In this document: one piece after another, positions 33,885 to 42,249 of the stretch
Numbering within the stretch: position 1 is the stretch's first letter
Layout of the letters: every line of letters starts with the position of its first letter
DNA from: Longitalea arenae
Lineage (GTDB): Bacteria; Bacteroidota; Bacteroidia; Chitinophagales; Chitinophagaceae
Length of the DNA: 64,000 nucleotides
Reading direction: 5' to 3'
Assembly (NCBI RefSeq): GCF_016924755.1
Contig: NZ_JAFFJX010000025.1
Coordinates: 1-64,000, forward strand
The notes under the pieces: generated by a model
Databases searched by the model: none
The model's input: only the letters and a program-made list of their open reading frames with translations
Told to the model about the DNA's origin: nothing
Program-made: the position numbers and the translations under genes

Positions 33885-34716
33885 CATAGCAATCTCCTTT
33901 AAGACCGCAGTTAAAAAGGGTAGGTATTCGTATCACCATCGAAGCCCTTCCTATGTCATTTATCTGACTGAGTGCTGCTTTAAGAGATCTCCCCGCTACA
34001 TACGACGAAGATACTGTGATGATATGTATGCATATGATGCGAGGAATCGAGAAGCAAGGAGCTCTATTTAGCAATCCTGCATTGCTCCGCACAATCGTTG
34101 CAACGACATTACTGAGCATATCTGAATTGCTCATTGCAATACTTTCCAAAACATTCTGCTTGCGATCTGGTATGCTTCACCGCAATATCGGTAATAGCGG
34201 TGATGGGGTATTTAGGTGAGACGGCAAAGCCGTGTACACCTTGGGAATGCGTTGCTTTTTTGGGGGGACAGTAGAGGCGAGTAGCCCGAAACGCGGTTGG
34301 AAACATCGGTGCCACAATTTGACGGATTTGACAACCATAGGTTGGCAAAAGTTACCTGTGAATCGTTGTTAGCCATATTTTTTGCCTTCTCGTGTTATAT
34401 GTGTGAGTACACCAACAAGGACAAATAGCTTCTTCAATCTCGGGAGATTCAATACCTTCTGTTTGATCCAGATTAATGGATTGAATTAAACCAAATGGGC
34501 TTGTCGGCCTTTGGTAGATTTTGTCCAGTTAGTAGCTCAACATTGGTCAGTTAATTCATAAGCAACCTATTACCCAATCCCTCTTCTGCCATGTGAATAT
34601 TTTATTAAAGGAAAATTGGTACATGAATTTAAAGCCCCAATGTAGAAACATCGGGGCTTCATGGTATAATGGTACTGATTAGTAGCTTTATGAAAACAGT
34701 GGCTTGCCTTTAACGA
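33885..34716. other. Gene-poor region
   Basis: About 830 bp with no supported gene. A minus-strand frame (GVHGFAVSPKYPITAITDIA, around 34200-34300) and a plus-strand frame (GALFSNPALLRTIVATTLLS, around 34055) overlap, neither with a convincing start or family. Probably relic DNA. Confidence 0.4.
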
Positions 34717-34929
34717 TTATACAGTTTTTGGTGGTTGTTCCAGAATTTCGGGATCTGATAATCCGGTCACTTCCCGGATCACTTGTAGAGCGGCTGCTTT
34801 TGTAAGATTATCGCTGTTTTTTTGAATATACCGGGAAATAGTAAATTCTGTACAACCCAGCACATCCATTAGCCGCCGGCGAGTGACTGGATTGTTTATA
34901 GCTCTAAGTGCTTTTTGATTAAGTTTCAT
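34717..34929 (-). CDS. Small HTH regulator, Cro-like
   Basis: A 70-residue protein: KLNQKALRAINNPVTRRRLM, then DVLGCTEFTISRYIQKNSDN, then LTKAAALQVIREVTGLSDPE. The middle has a helix-turn-helix look with the recognition helix at TEFTISRYIQK. It sits 18 bp downstream of the S24 repressor on the same strand and could be a partner regulator or antirepressor; that is inference. Confidence 0.65.
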   Translation of the reverse strand: MKLNQKALRAINNPVTRRRLMDVLGCTEFTISRYIQKNSDNLTKAAALQVIREVTGLSDPEILEQPPKTV

Positions 34930-34947
34930 AAATGGATAGGTTATGTT

Positions 34948-35598
34948 TTAGTATTTAATTATTGCTGCGTTCACTTTAAAAATAGCTTCAATCTGATCCA
35001 TGCTTATTTCAATGGGCGGATATCTTAGCTGGTCGGGATTGTCCGCAACCAACCTTAAACTGTTCTGGTTGCCTGCCTCGTAAACGCGCCTGACAATTGC
35101 ATGCCAGTTAGTATCAATAATGTAATAGTATAGGCCCCAGTGAAGATTTCTGTAATCTTTGAGCCGGGATATAACTATCCTGCAGCCATTAATGTATGTA
35201 GGTTCCATACTTTGGCCTACTACTTCGACTACGCCTTCTGCTGGACCAAGGAATGGAGCAGTGATTCTGTCAACAATTAGCTCGGGTTCATTATCGGTGA
35301 TAACGATGGTACCAGCTGCAGCTTTACCATCAACTTGAGGGCTTGCAGGTTTTCCGCTTTTTAACGGAAGCCTGAGGGTGGCCGGTTTTTTGTCTTCCTG
35401 GTCAAGTCTTTCAATCTCCAGCTTGTTTTCCATCGCATCCAGGTACCACTTTAGCTTGGAATATTCTTCCAGATTGCTTGGGCGGGTTCCTTTTTCCCAT
35501 TTATATAAAGTTCCCTTGGTAATACCGGTTGATGCGGCAATCGCAGGCATTTTAATATTTGTTTTCGATCTGAATTCCCGTAGTCGGCTACCGATCAT
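34948..35598 (-). CDS. XRE-S24 repressor (CI/LexA-like)
   Basis: From ATG 35598 (MIGSRLREFRSKTNIKMPAI) an XRE helix-turn-helix covers residues 1-60 (IAASTGITKGTLYKWEKGTR), then a linker, then an S24-type domain at about 110-210. The catalytic Ser motif is clear (VVGQSMEPTY). The position where the Lys partner is expected reads AIVRRVYEA, with Arg-Arg instead of Lys-Arg. If true, self-cleavage may be impaired; alternatively a different Lys serves. Such repressors keep mobile elements silent until a signal arrives. It forms a minus-strand operon with the 35621 and 34717 genes. Confidence 0.8.
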   Translation of the reverse strand: MIGSRLREFRSKTNIKMPAIAASTGITKGTLYKWEKGTRPSNLEEYSKLKWYLDAMENKLEIERLDQEDKKPATLRLPLKSGKPASPQVDGKAAAGTIVITDNEPELIVDRITAPFLGPAEGVVEVVGQSMEPTYINGCRIVISRLKDYRNLHWGLYYYIIDTNWHAIVRRVYEAGNQNSLRLVADNPDQLRYPPIEISMDQIEAIFKVNAAIIKY

Positions 35599-35620
35599 TA
35601 TAATGTCGCCTCGTAACATA

Positions 35621-36598
35621 TTATGCCGTTTTGGGGTACATAAGCCGGTGCGCTGATTTTATAAGGCATAATACAGTGCGATATGTATTTAAAGCGTCCA
35701 GTTTGCCCATATTTTCCGGAGAGCTGCCACTAAAGCAAAGAGAAGCCTCTAGGCAGTCGTCTAATTCCCGAATAATGTATTCCAATGGATACTTTTCATA
35801 AAAGCCGGCCACGACTTTCATGGGGTTGGCAATTTGATCCTGGCTAAGTAACGTTGGTTTATCATTTTCCGTTAAACGCTCGGTCAATACCGAGTTTTCA
35901 GTGTTCATACAAACGATAAACAGCGCCTCGGTTAGTTCCAGTAGTTCATCAATGAAGGTTGCCAACTGACCAATTTGCTCAACTTTCTCATATATCGTGC
36001 AGCCTGTGGCGGCTACGGCAAGGTATCGCCAATCCTTAATTTGATCTTTAAAAACTGACAGGGGGGCACTTTTAAATATTTCAGTAATTACATACATTGG
36101 GTTTTCATCTGCAAATTCGTTAAGTTGTTTCCGTTTATTAAACTGTTCGGCCGTCTTCCAAGTTTCGGTCTCAGGCTTAAGCTGAGCTATAGTTGCATGC
36201 TTTAGCCCACTTTCAAGCCGTTGTTGATTATACTTTTCAATGATCTTTAATCGCCTTTTTTCTTTTCGCTGTCGCTGTTTGTGAATTTTTCTTTTTATCA
36301 CATAGGCAGCCTCTACAATTCCCTCTAATTTTTCATAAAAGTAGATGTGATTATTACGGTCTAGTGGTTCAATTGATATGCTGCGCTGACTGGAAAGGAT
36401 ATCCGTCAGCCACTCCCATAAAGTTTGGCGTACCTCATTTAAATGGTAACATTGGAAAAAGTCATCTAGAACTGGTAACGGATCTTTCTTTTGCTCTTTT
36501 GAGAGACGTAATGGTTGGTTGTACCATTGTGGGTGGTAGTTGTAAGTTTTACCAAGAAAACTTGTAAGATTGGTGGAATTGGTTAATGGCTCGGTCAT
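35621..36598 (-). CDS. Hypothetical protein of the ICE regulatory region
   Basis: A 325-residue protein from ATG 36598 with no signal peptide. It is helical and charged: WEWLTDILSSQRSISIEPLD, AYVIKRKIHKQRQRKEKRRL (a very basic helix), TAEQFNKRKQLNEFADENPM and EYIIRELDDCLEASLCFSGS. Stop is 23 bp before the S24 repressor start, so they are co-transcribed. Similar helical proteins occur in the accessory part of Bacteroidota conjugative elements, without known function. Confidence 0.6.
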   Translation of the reverse strand: MTEPLTNSTNLTSFLGKTYNYHPQWYNQPLRLSKEQKKDPLPVLDDFFQCYHLNEVRQTLWEWLTDILSSQRSISIEPLDRNNHIYFYEKLEGIVEAAYVIKRKIHKQRQRKEKRRLKIIEKYNQQRLESGLKHATIAQLKPETETWKTAEQFNKRKQLNEFADENPMYVITEIFKSAPLSVFKDQIKDWRYLAVAATGCTIYEKVEQIGQLATFIDELLELTEALFIVCMNTENSVLTERLTENDKPTLLSQDQIANPMKVVAGFYEKYPLEYIIRELDDCLEASLCFSGSSPENMGKLDALNTYRTVLCLIKSAHRLMYPKTA

Positions 36599-36723
36599 GT
36601 TACGATTTTTTGATATTTAAAGATTATTGACGAGCCGAAATGGAAGGGAGTTCCTTAATAGCGGATTTAAACGGGCCAATAAACTAAAGGGTTGGAACCT
36701 ACCCTGCCATTTGCCAGACGGGC

Positions 36724-36843
36724 CCTCACAAGGCCCACCACCTTTCGGTGGCCAGAACGCAAACGCATAAGTAAGCCCAACCCTATAGTGCAATATAGGG
36801 ATTGGGCACTTTACTTACTCCCGCGTTCTGTGAATTTGTGAGG
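36724..36843. repeat. 120-nt nested palindrome between divergent genes
   Basis: Arms nest in order: CCTCACAA (36724-36731) with TTGTGAGG (36836-36843); CAGAACGC (36753-36760) with GCGTTCTG (36823-36830); AGTAAG (36770-36775) with CTTACT (36814-36819); CCCAA (36776-36780) with TTGGG (36802-36806); CCCTATA (36781-36787) with TATAGGG (36794-36800). A side hairpin CCACC/GGTGG sits at 36738-36751. As RNA or cruciform DNA this is one long, imperfect stem with a side arm. Not followed by a T-run. Confidence 0.8.
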
Positions 36844-36929
36844 ATTCGTCTGACGAGACTCGTAAGTAAGTACCTCTAGGAAGTACTTCTAATATTTTCC
36901 AATGCAAATTAATAAAAAAACATGTTGAA

Positions 36930-36968
36930 TGTACATTATAATGTACATATTTTAATGTGCACATTATA
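36930..36968. promoter_or_regulatory. Operator-like palindrome before the XRE gene
   Basis: A perfect 18-bp palindrome TGTACATTATAATGTACA spans 36930-36947, and a second related half-site TGTGCACATTATA follows at 36956-36968. They sit about 40-80 bp before the start of the XRE regulator at 37009, where an autoregulatory operator is expected. Confidence 0.6.
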
Positions 36969-37008
36969 ATAGGTTGATTTTGATGCGCCTATTATTTTAT
37001 TTGCACTC

Positions 37009-37287
37009 ATGAGTAAAGCAAAAAAGCCAGTTCGAAAGAAAGCACAGCTAGGTCACTTTGACCATGAGGCTTTTCTAAAAAAGCTCGGAAAGAGAATTAA
37101 GACACTTAGGAAGGAAAAAGGGTTTCAGTCTTATGAAACATTTGCGTACGATATTGAGATTTCTCGTACCGGTATGTCTAACTATGAATCAGGGGCATTT
37201 GATGATATTCGGATGAGAACACTTTTGAAGATAATCGATGGTTTAGGAATTACTCCAAAAGAGTTTTTTTCTGAAGGGTTTGATTGA
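37009..37287 (+). CDS. XRE-family transcriptional regulator
   Basis: A 92-residue protein. A basic start (SKAKKPVRKKAQLGHFD) precedes the HTH (LGKRIKTLRKEKGFQSYETF, AYDIEISRTGMSNYESG, LLKIIDGLGITPKEFF). This is the usual small Bacteroidota XRE regulator found next to conjugative transfer genes. The palindromic operator just upstream suggests autoregulation. Divergent from the S24 repressor operon across the 120-nt palindrome, giving a two-repressor switch layout. Confidence 0.85.
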   Translation: MSKAKKPVRKKAQLGHFDHEAFLKKLGKRIKTLRKEKGFQSYETFAYDIEISRTGMSNYESGAFDDIRMRTLLKIIDGLGITPKEFFSEGFD

Positions 37288-37988
37288 ATATAACTAGGCA
37301 TTCAACGTAAATGGCCACCCTGCGCCTTAGAAACTTGTATTATGCATGAAGCGGAATCTACTCTTAATAGCCGTTGCCCCAATAAGTAAGATTTATGCTT
37401 TCAATTGTCGTACAACCGGTTCATAGCAGAATTACATTCCCCTTAGTTATGAAAGTATGCGCCGACGGCTTTTTTTCTTTTAACCTGGTAAGAATACTTG
37501 CTGATCGAGGATTTCTAATAAAGGTACATGGATGCTTCTCTGTTTCCCTGGTAAAAAGGAAGGGTTTTTGAAACTGCAAGCCTTACTTTTAAGGCATGCA
37601 GGGCCACGTGTGTCGTTCATACCATCAAAGGCGCTCTACAGCCAACTTGCAGCGGACATTCTTAATTACCGGGTTCTTTTTTACTTTGAACAGCATTCTA
37701 TTATACGATGGACTTAAACATATAGTCTCCTCTCTTAGGAAATAATCGCCACTTTAATGTCAACGGCTATGTTTTTCATCTGAGCACTCATCATAAATAA
37801 GCACTTCGAATAATTAATAAATGTTATATGATAGGAATTTCTGAAGCCCCTCTGTAATTTAGGAATTCCATAATAATATTTCAACTTTATATTACCGTTA
37901 GTATATGTTTATTTTAATGAAATTATCATAACTGGTAATTTACGATTAGTAAGTTTTAACAGATCGTTTTTTAACTTGAAGACATTCC
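37288..37988. other. Gene-poor region
   Basis: About 700 bp with no supported gene. Two plus-strand frames near 37449-37570 and 37532-37717 (MKVCADGFFSFNLVRILADR; PGKKEGFLKLQALLLRHAGP) may be remains of one frameshifted gene. I recognise no family. Confidence 0.4.
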
Positions 37989-38555
37989 ATGGAAGCCTTA
38001 TTCAACCTTTTTGATTCTATATATCCAATGAGCAGCGGATTGCAAGATTACCTCTCAACCAATTTGAAATCTCGTAAGTTAAAGAAAGGGGAACTTTTGG
38101 TTAAGAAAGGCCATATATGTACAATCGGATCATTTTTGTGCTCGGGCCTGCTTCATTGCTACTATCCAGAAAACGACAGAAAGATTACTTCCTGGTTCTT
38201 ACAGGAAGGAAAGCTGGCAATAAGCGTCGGGAGCTTTTTTACACAAAAAATAAGTTATGAGACTATAGAGGCTATGGAACCGTGTGAGCTTGTTTATCTG
38301 ACCTACCAGGAATTGCAAACAGCATATAGTAACTACCTGGAGTTAAACTATATTATTCGTTCACAACTTGAAAGGTATTATATGTTGAAGGAAGAACATA
38401 CCTTTCAGTTGCAAAAAGTAACGACAACGAAAGACCGATTTGATTGGTTTATAAGTACGTTTCCAGAACTCGTCACCAGGGTGCCTATGCGATATATTGC
38501 TTCGTTTTTGGGGGTTACCGAAGAAACCTTAAGTCGTATTCGTAAAAAATCTTGA
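37989..38555 (+). CDS. Crp/Fnr-family transcriptional regulator
   Basis: The 188-residue protein has a cyclic-nucleotide-binding-like barrel: KKGELLVKKGHICTIGSFLC, GLLHCYYPENDRKITSWFL, FTQKISYETIEAMEPCELVY. A long helix follows (QLERYYMLKEEHTFQLQKVT), then a winged HTH ending VPMRYIASFLGVTEETLSRI. The Bacteroidota branch of this family rarely binds cAMP. Its place between the regulators and the tra operon suggests a role in ICE control, but it could be independent cargo. Confidence 0.9.
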   Translation: MEALFNLFDSIYPMSSGLQDYLSTNLKSRKLKKGELLVKKGHICTIGSFLCSGLLHCYYPENDRKITSWFLQEGKLAISVGSFFTQKISYETIEAMEPCELVYLTYQELQTAYSNYLELNYIIRSQLERYYMLKEEHTFQLQKVTTTKDRFDWFISTFPELVTRVPMRYIASFLGVTEETLSRIRKKS

Positions 38556-38908
38556 TAAATGTCAAGCTGACCGCAAGTCCTTTAAAATTACTTTTGAATT
38601 GTAAAGTTACTATCTGAAGAAAGCTATTATCCATTACTATAGCAATCTTTCTATTTTCAGGTAGATGAATCCACTTGCGGGATTCAAGCCTTCTATAATA
38701 GTTTTAATTGGTTACCTGATTAACTGGTTCTGTTTTTAGATAAACGGATAGGCGTTGTTTGTAAACTATTCTAGAGGCTTTTTTTCACTGTACACTGTGA
38801 TTGCTAACTATAGACCGTCACAAAATGATTCACGGCTAAACTTATATGTAGGCGTATTCTTTTACTTGTCTTTTGCTTGGGTTATATATTGAATGGGCAA
38901 CAGAATCT
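38556..38908. other. Intergenic before the tra-region genes
   Basis: About 350 bp. No ORF or repeat that I can support. The promoter for the gene at 38909 should lie in its right half. Confidence 0.4.
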
Positions 38909-40057
38909 ATGGAGAGGAAAGCAGAAATATGGCTAAACTTTATCCGAAATGAGATCTCACCAGCGCATTTGTTTGTTCAAATGGCTGAAAGCGTAGATTT
39001 TTCTTTCTACCTGAAAAAATCAGCTCAAGCTCGGGAAGATTTTATAAACGGTCTGATAGCCGAAGCGATTAGCCTGAGGAAAGAGTCAGAGATGGAAGTG
39101 ATCATGACTGGATACCAATCACTTCTTACTTTTTTAATAAATCAAGTTTACGGCTATCTAAGCCAATGCGAAAACCGGCCAGAATTTGAGAAATTATACA
39201 AGATTGTTATTACTGATCTGGAGGCCACCCTTGAGTTTGTTCATGTCTATTTTCATAAGTATATTGACCAGGCTGCTTTCGCGCCCGAGAGCCATATAAA
39301 TATACTCCGTCAAGATCTCCAGCTGCTTGAACCCCAGATCAAGAAAACCTTGGCCGAGTTAGGGGAGAATGCCAAAGAAGGTCAGCAGGTCTTGGCCGAG
39401 ATTAAAAACATTTGTGCTGGACAACTAAGCTTTAAGCATTATTCCTACCTGAATGACTTTCTGAAGGGCACGGTAGATGCCATTACAGATAATATACCTG
39501 TACGTTTTCATTCCCGGCTAATTGATTATTGCATAGTAAAAAATTTCAATTCGTCATCCTTTTTAAAATATTGTTTTGCTTCTTATTCTGAAAAACTATC
39601 TTCCCTTCAAACAGGACAAGAAAAAAGGGACTGGTTAAAGCAATTTCAAAAATACCTTTTTCAACTTCCCATACAGCAGCAAGTCGGTTTGTATGCCCAT
39701 CAACCTGCCGTCCGGGAGTATCTATTAACCTGGGCAGAGCAGGAGCTTTTATACGGTGAAACTGACCAAAAAAAGGAAAGCGCCACAGCAGCAGATACCG
39801 TCCCAAAAATCAATACTTCTGTGTCCGTACCTGTTCTGGCACTTTTAACCCGGGTGTTCAAGGAATCGGGTATTATCACCAATACAAATCTTCAGGAACT
39901 GTTCCGCTCCGTTTCCGCACATTACACTTCCCAAAGGAGTGAATCCATTTCGCCGGCCAACTTTCACGGCAAGTACTATACGGTCGAAGAATCTACCAAA
40001 CGTAAGGTCACCGATCTGCTGATGGAAATGGTAAAGGTGGTCAGAAAAATTCCCTGA
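38909..40057 (+). CDS. Hypothetical helical protein with a duplicated 3' end
   Basis: From ATG 38909 (MERKAEIWLNFIRNEISPAH) the 382-residue protein is almost entirely helical: FLINQVYGYLSQCENRPEFE, LEATLEFVHVYFHKYID, LLEPQIKKTLAELGENAKEG, FNSSSFLKYCFASYSEKLSS. There is no signal peptide or membrane segment. The length and layout recall RteC-like or other accessory regulators in Bacteroidota conjugative elements, but I find no diagnostic motif. The last 55 residues (ELFRSVSAHYTSQRSESISP to MVKVVRKIP) are encoded in the first of three tandem DNA repeats. The TTG start at 38873 is less likely. Confidence 0.65.
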   Translation: MERKAEIWLNFIRNEISPAHLFVQMAESVDFSFYLKKSAQAREDFINGLIAEAISLRKESEMEVIMTGYQSLLTFLINQVYGYLSQCENRPEFEKLYKIVITDLEATLEFVHVYFHKYIDQAAFAPESHINILRQDLQLLEPQIKKTLAELGENAKEGQQVLAEIKNICAGQLSFKHYSYLNDFLKGTVDAITDNIPVRFHSRLIDYCIVKNFNSSSFLKYCFASYSEKLSSLQTGQEKRDWLKQFQKYLFQLPIQQQVGLYAHQPAVREYLLTWAEQELLYGETDQKKESATAADTVPKINTSVSVPVLALLTRVFKESGIITNTNLQELFRSVSAHYTSQRSESISPANFHGKYYTVEESTKRKVTDLLMEMVKVVRKIP

Positions 40058-40448
40058 TCTTGCTAGCGCCATCTTTTGGTACCACTCCAGGAACAGTTCC
40101 GTTCCATTTCGGGAGATTACACTTATCAAAGGAGCGAATCCATTTCCCCTGCCAACTTTCACGGGCAAATACTATACAGTCGAAGAATCTACCAAACGTA
40201 AGGTCACCCATCTGCTGATGGAAATGGTAAAGGTGGTCAGAAAAATTCCCTGATCTTGCTGGCGCCATCTTTTGGTACCCATCCAGGAACTGTTCCGTTC
40301 CATTTCCGCACATTACACTTCCCAAAGGAGTGAATCCATTTCGCCCGCCAACTTTCACGGCAAGTACTATACGGTCGAAGAATCTACCAAACGCAAGGTC
40401 ACCGATCTGCTCATGGAAATGGTAAAAGTTGTCAGAAAAATTCCCTGA
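39894..40448 (+). repeat. Three tandem repeats of about 195 bp at a gene 3' end
   Basis: Units begin with AGGAAC at 39894, 40089 and 40285 (periods 195 and 196). Each encodes the C-terminal 55 residues of the 38909 protein followed by TGA. Unit 1 is the current gene end. Unit 2 differs by many substitutions and a one-base insertion that shifts its frame (FHGQILYSRRIYQT). Unit 3 again encodes an intact end (EESTKRKVTDLLMEMVKVVR). The units differ enough to be old. Confidence 0.9.
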
Positions 40449-40525
40449 TCCGGATCTGTTGCTACGTTACACATGGTAACGAGTGTCTTTTTAAAAATAC
40501 TTCTCTATCATATTCAATGATTTAA

Positions 40526-40565
40526 AAGGGCTCCTAGGAGCACTAGGTGTGAAAAGCCCTTATTT
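40526..40565 (+). terminator. Terminator-like hairpin before the tra operon
   Basis: AAGGGCT (40526-40532) pairs with AGCCCTT (40555-40561), with a short CTCCTAGGAG palindrome inside and ATTTCTTG after. It separates the repeat region from the operon start at 40618. Confidence 0.5.
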
Positions 40566-40617
40566 CTTGTCGTTTCTTTGATCTACCAAAGCGATTCACG
40601 AACAAAACTTAAAAACG

Positions 40618-41079
40618 ATGTTACAGAAATTCTCCTGGACAGACTATTGGACGGCGGTGATAGCAGTGGTTGCGGTGTATTATGCGATTGTTTTTCTCCT
40701 GTTATACAAAAACGGGTTGTTAAATAAACCTGCAATTAAAAAGCTGGCGCCAACCAGGACCCAATCACAGTCGCCCTCTTCTGTACCAGCGGCTGCCCAG
40801 GCCGGAAAGCCCGTTGCAAAGCTAAGTAATCAGGCACAAACGGAAAACCGATTAAAAGATCTCACCGGTGAACTGCTCGGGTTCCTACAAGATATCGCCG
40901 GCAAATCCTTTATCAAGGAGGAAATAATTATGGGTCTTCAGATGATTGTACGCGAGTATAAAGAGTTTTTAGAGACAGACTACAGAAGTTACATTGACGA
41001 ATTCATAAGAATTGAAACAGAAAATCACTGTGCTGTTGATCTGAGTGATGAGGAGATTCAGCGTGTATGGATGGGGTAA
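40618..41079 (+). CDS. Small tra-operon membrane protein
   Basis: A single N-terminal membrane helix (WTAVIAVVAVYYAIVFLLLY, residues 11-30) is followed by a Pro/Ser/Gln-rich linker and a cytoplasmic or periplasmic helical domain (LKDLTGELLGFLQDIAGKSF, IMGLQMIVREYKEFLE). Proteins of this design regularly precede the DUF4134 gene in Bacteroidota conjugative elements, occupying the traD-like position. Function unknown; probably first gene of the transfer operon. Confidence 0.7.
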   Translation: MLQKFSWTDYWTAVIAVVAVYYAIVFLLLYKNGLLNKPAIKKLAPTRTQSQSPSSVPAAAQAGKPVAKLSNQAQTENRLKDLTGELLGFLQDIAGKSFIKEEIIMGLQMIVREYKEFLETDYRSYIDEFIRIETENHCAVDLSDEEIQRVWMG

Positions 41080-41193
41080 GATCTCGGGAAGTGGAGCCAC
41101 CGGTCCCCCGTCAAGGGGGAACCCGGTTGGTTCACCAGAGTTGCCCAGTGTGTACGGATGATTATTAATCAAATCTAAATAAGCAAGTGAGTT

Positions 41194-41535
41194 ATGAAAA
41201 TCCGAGTAAAGAATTGCTTAAAAAGCAAAAGGAGGATCGTTTATGCCTCGGCGTCTACAGTGGCGCTACTACTTGTCAGCGCATCGATCTATGCGCAGGA
41301 TGGGGTTTCAGGTATTAACGAAGCCAATACAAAGGTGCGCAGCTATTATGCTGCGGGAACCAATCTGATGTATGCCTGTGGCGCTGTTGTCGGGCTCATC
41401 GGAGCCGTTAAAGTTTTTCAAAAGTGGAACAGTGGTGACCCGGACACGGGACGTGTAGCCGCTGCATGGTTTGGTAGCTGTGTATTCCTGGTAGTCGTGG
41501 CCACTGTGATTAAGAGCTTTTTCGGAATCCAATAA
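41194..41535 (+). CDS. traE: Conjugative transfer protein TraE (DUF4134)
   Basis: A signal-peptide-like start (VYASASTVALLLVSASIYAQ) precedes a DUF4134 domain with GINEANTKVRSYYAAGTNLM, YACGAVVGLIGAVKVFQKWN and the final helix FLVVVATVIKSFFG. Two membrane segments. TraE of CTnDOT-type elements is a small inner-membrane part of the mating apparatus, compared by some to VirB2/VirB3-like subunits; that is from family knowledge. The order traE-traF-traG is conserved here. Confidence 0.9.
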   Translation: MKIRVKNCLKSKRRIVYASASTVALLLVSASIYAQDGVSGINEANTKVRSYYAAGTNLMYACGAVVGLIGAVKVFQKWNSGDPDTGRVAAAWFGSCVFLVVVATVIKSFFGIQ

Positions 41536-41665
41536 ACAGTGGTATGAAAAACAAGCTACAGGTGGTGAAGATAAAAAGTCGCCCGGTACCTGTATGACAT
41601 TGAAGGCAAAAAGTTCATTGCTGCTAACAATCCAAAGTATAGCATTACATTTTCCCGGTTGAAAA

Positions 41666-41845
41666 ATGACAAGGAGGTTGCTCACTTTTATTCAGTCTGC
41701 TGATGACATACAGGATCTAAATCTGCGGGCAGTGCATGTGATGATCCGCAAACATGCACTGATGGGGATAAAACCATCCAAGCAGGAGCAGGCATTGCTG
41801 AGGGTGCTGCCGCAACCATCCCAGCAAAGACTAAAAAGAACGTAA
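41666..41845 (+). CDS. Short ORF between traE and traF
   Basis: ATG 41666 opens 59 codons reading LLTFIQSADDIQDLNLRAVH and MGIKPSKQEQALLRVLPQPS. Coding character is moderate. It lies in a 353-bp gap between traE and traF which also holds another partial frame (YDIEGKKFIAANNPKYSITF, 41590-41650), so the gap may contain a decayed gene. Confidence 0.35.
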   Translation: MTRRLLTFIQSADDIQDLNLRAVHVMIRKHALMGIKPSKQEQALLRVLPQPSQQRLKRT

Positions 41846-41888
41846 GCGAAGATCAGAAGCGCGTATGCAAACTTAAAACAGATACTTT

Positions 41889-42209
41889 ATGCAAACCAGC
41901 GTATACCAGATCAATAAGGGCATTAACAAACCCGTACAGTTTAAAGGGCTGAAGGCCCAATATATATGGTACCTGGGTGGTGCCCTGTTAGCGCTCCTGG
42001 TTCTGTTTGCCATCCTTTTTATTTGTGGTGTTAATACATTCATCTGTTTGGGAATCATTTTAGCGCTTGGCGCCTGTGTAGTATCATATGTCTACAAACT
42101 AAGTAATAAGTATGGTGAGTACGGAATGCTGAGAAATATGGCGAAGCGGAGCATTCCCGCCACTGTTAAAAGCTATTCGAGAAAGGAATTTACAGGATTA
42201 AAAAAATAA
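41889..42209 (+). CDS. traF: Conjugative transfer protein TraF (DUF4133)
   Basis: A 106-residue protein with the family start VYQINKGINKPVQFKGLKAQ, two membrane helices (YLGGALLALLVLFAILFI and FICLGIILALGACVVSYVYK) and the tail LSNKYGEYGMLRNMAKRSIP. TraF is a small inner-membrane subunit comparable to VirB3 in position just before the VirB4-like ATPase. A frameshifted relative exists at 542-848. It precedes traG by 40 bp. Confidence 0.9.
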   Translation: MQTSVYQINKGINKPVQFKGLKAQYIWYLGGALLALLVLFAILFICGVNTFICLGIILALGACVVSYVYKLSNKYGEYGMLRNMAKRSIPATVKSYSRKEFTGLKK

Positions 42210-42249
42210 TCAGTTCTGCCCACAGCAGTGTGATTGAACACCGCGAGTT

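Noticed and set aside
39845-40358. Two overlapping minus-strand ORFs (FGRFFD, GRRNGFTPLGSV repeats)
   Set aside because: They are shadows of the tandem repeats; the plus strand explains the conservation and gives the natural C-terminus.
39894-40448. CRISPR array
   Set aside because: Only three long units of ~195 bp without spacers; no short regular repeat pattern occurs elsewhere in the window.
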